NCBI GenBank assembly: GCA_007127495.1 | Contig: SKZG01000162.1 | Coordinates: forward strand, 1 to 6,578 | Length of the DNA: 6,578 nucleotides | Direction of reading: 5' to 3' | From: Planctomycetales bacterium | GTDB lineage: Bacteria > Planctomycetota > Planctomycetia > Pirellulales > Thermoguttaceae | Part shown: one piece after another, positions 6,243-6,578 of the stretch | Layout: each line of letters starts with the position of its first letter | How positions within the stretch are numbered: the first letter of the stretch is position 1 | Made by a program: the position numbers and the translations under genes | The notes under the pieces: model-generated | What the model was told of the DNA's origin: nothing | The model's database searches: none | What the model saw: the letters and a program-made list of their open reading frames with translations, nothing else

Positions 6243-6250
6243 AAGGGAGG
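6243..6250 (+). promoter_or_regulatory. Strong Shine-Dalgarno of the YTV gene
   Basis: AAGGGAGG ends 7 nt before ATG 6258 and fixes that start. Confidence 0.8.
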
Positions 6251-6257
6251 TGCAGCG

Positions 6258-6578
6258 ATGGTTAGGACAATGTTGTGTATGGCCGCCTTGGCGGCCACGG
6301 TGTCGAGCGCTTCGGCCGCGGTCACGTGTTGTGCGCCGCGCAAGAAGGTGGTCGTACCGCAATGCGTTGAACGGGTCGTGCAAGTGCCCACTTGGGTGAC
6401 GGAAACGCGCACCGTCACGTGCCTGGAGTACCGGCCCGAAATGCGGGAACGGACCGTCACCGTAATGAGGTCGATACCGGTCGAGCGAACGGTTGAGCGC
6501 CAGTACACGGTGATGGTCCCCGAAACCAGGACGCGGACGGTCACCTACACTGTGGCCAAACCGTACTGGGAAGAGAAG
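6258..6578 (+). CDS. Secreted YTV-repeat surface protein, partial (3' end beyond window)
   Basis: The frame is open from ATG 6258 to the window edge, giving the first 107 residues with no stop. Residues 1-20 form a short signal peptide ending SSASA, likely cut before AVT. After a Cys-Cys pair (24-25) and a basic KK step, the mature part is dominated by Arg-Thr-Val and Tyr-Thr-Val motifs: RTVTC (51-55), RTVTVM (65-70), RTVERQYTVMVP (77-88) and RTVTYTV (93-99). This is the YTV repeat (Pfam PF07639, from memory), known mainly from planctomycetes and linked to their cell surface. Cys at 24, 25, 36 and 55 could form disulfides that stiffen the layer. It has its own promoter and strong ribosome binding site, so it is probably monocistronic or first in its operon. 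Total length is unknown. Family assignment is firm; the structural role is inferred from the family. Confidence 0.88.
   Translation, partial: MVRTMLCMAALAATVSSASAAVTCCAPRKKVVVPQCVERVVQVPTWVTETRTVTCLEYRPEMRERTVTVMRSIPVERTVERQYTVMVPETRTRTVTYTVAKPYWEEK

Overview
The window is GC-rich and looks like a chromosomal stretch from a planctomycete, most likely of the Pirellulales group. This rests on a YTV-repeat surface protein at the right end, two proline-rich secreted proteins that end like outer-membrane barrels, and dispersed repeats of a kind I associate with planctomycete genomes. The taxonomy is inferred from sequence character, not from a search. All five genes are on the + strand.

Left part (1-3092). 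Two copies of a 30-bp tandem repeat sit at the window edge. A strong sigma70-type promoter follows at 119-146, then a roughly 250-nt leader rich in hairpins. Next come two genes 58 nt apart. The first encodes a membrane protein with an N-terminal anchor, a transglutaminase-like domain whose catalytic Cys is replaced by Ser, and seven C-terminal membrane helices. The second encodes a RimK-related ATP-grasp ligase. These are two parts of the known but poorly understood 'inactive transglutaminase-7TM plus alpha-glutamate-ligase-like' system. The retropepsin-like protease often found with them is absent from the window.

Middle part (3093-5876). Two tandem paralogues encode exported proteins with proline-rich N-terminal regions and C-terminal domains that look like outer-membrane beta-barrels, both ending in Phe. 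Between them lies the most striking structure here: a 145-bp element (4674-4818) with perfect 16-bp terminal inverted repeats beginning GTAA, flanked by an exact 8-bp direct repeat. This is the signature of a non-autonomous IS66-type MITE. It landed inside the 5' end of the second paralogue. Element plus duplication is 153 nt, exactly 51 codons, and the frame stays open, so the element now encodes the N-terminal part of the signal peptide and offers new start codons.

Right part (5877-6578). A 381-nt gene-free stretch full of small palindromes contains a good promoter (6128-6156) and a strong ribosome binding site. These lead into a truncated gene for a secreted, Cys-containing YTV-repeat protein that runs off the window.

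Taken together, all five products are envelope proteins or, for the ligase, probably act with one. Only the first two genes form a clear functional pair. The link between that pair and the downstream surface proteins is proximity only.
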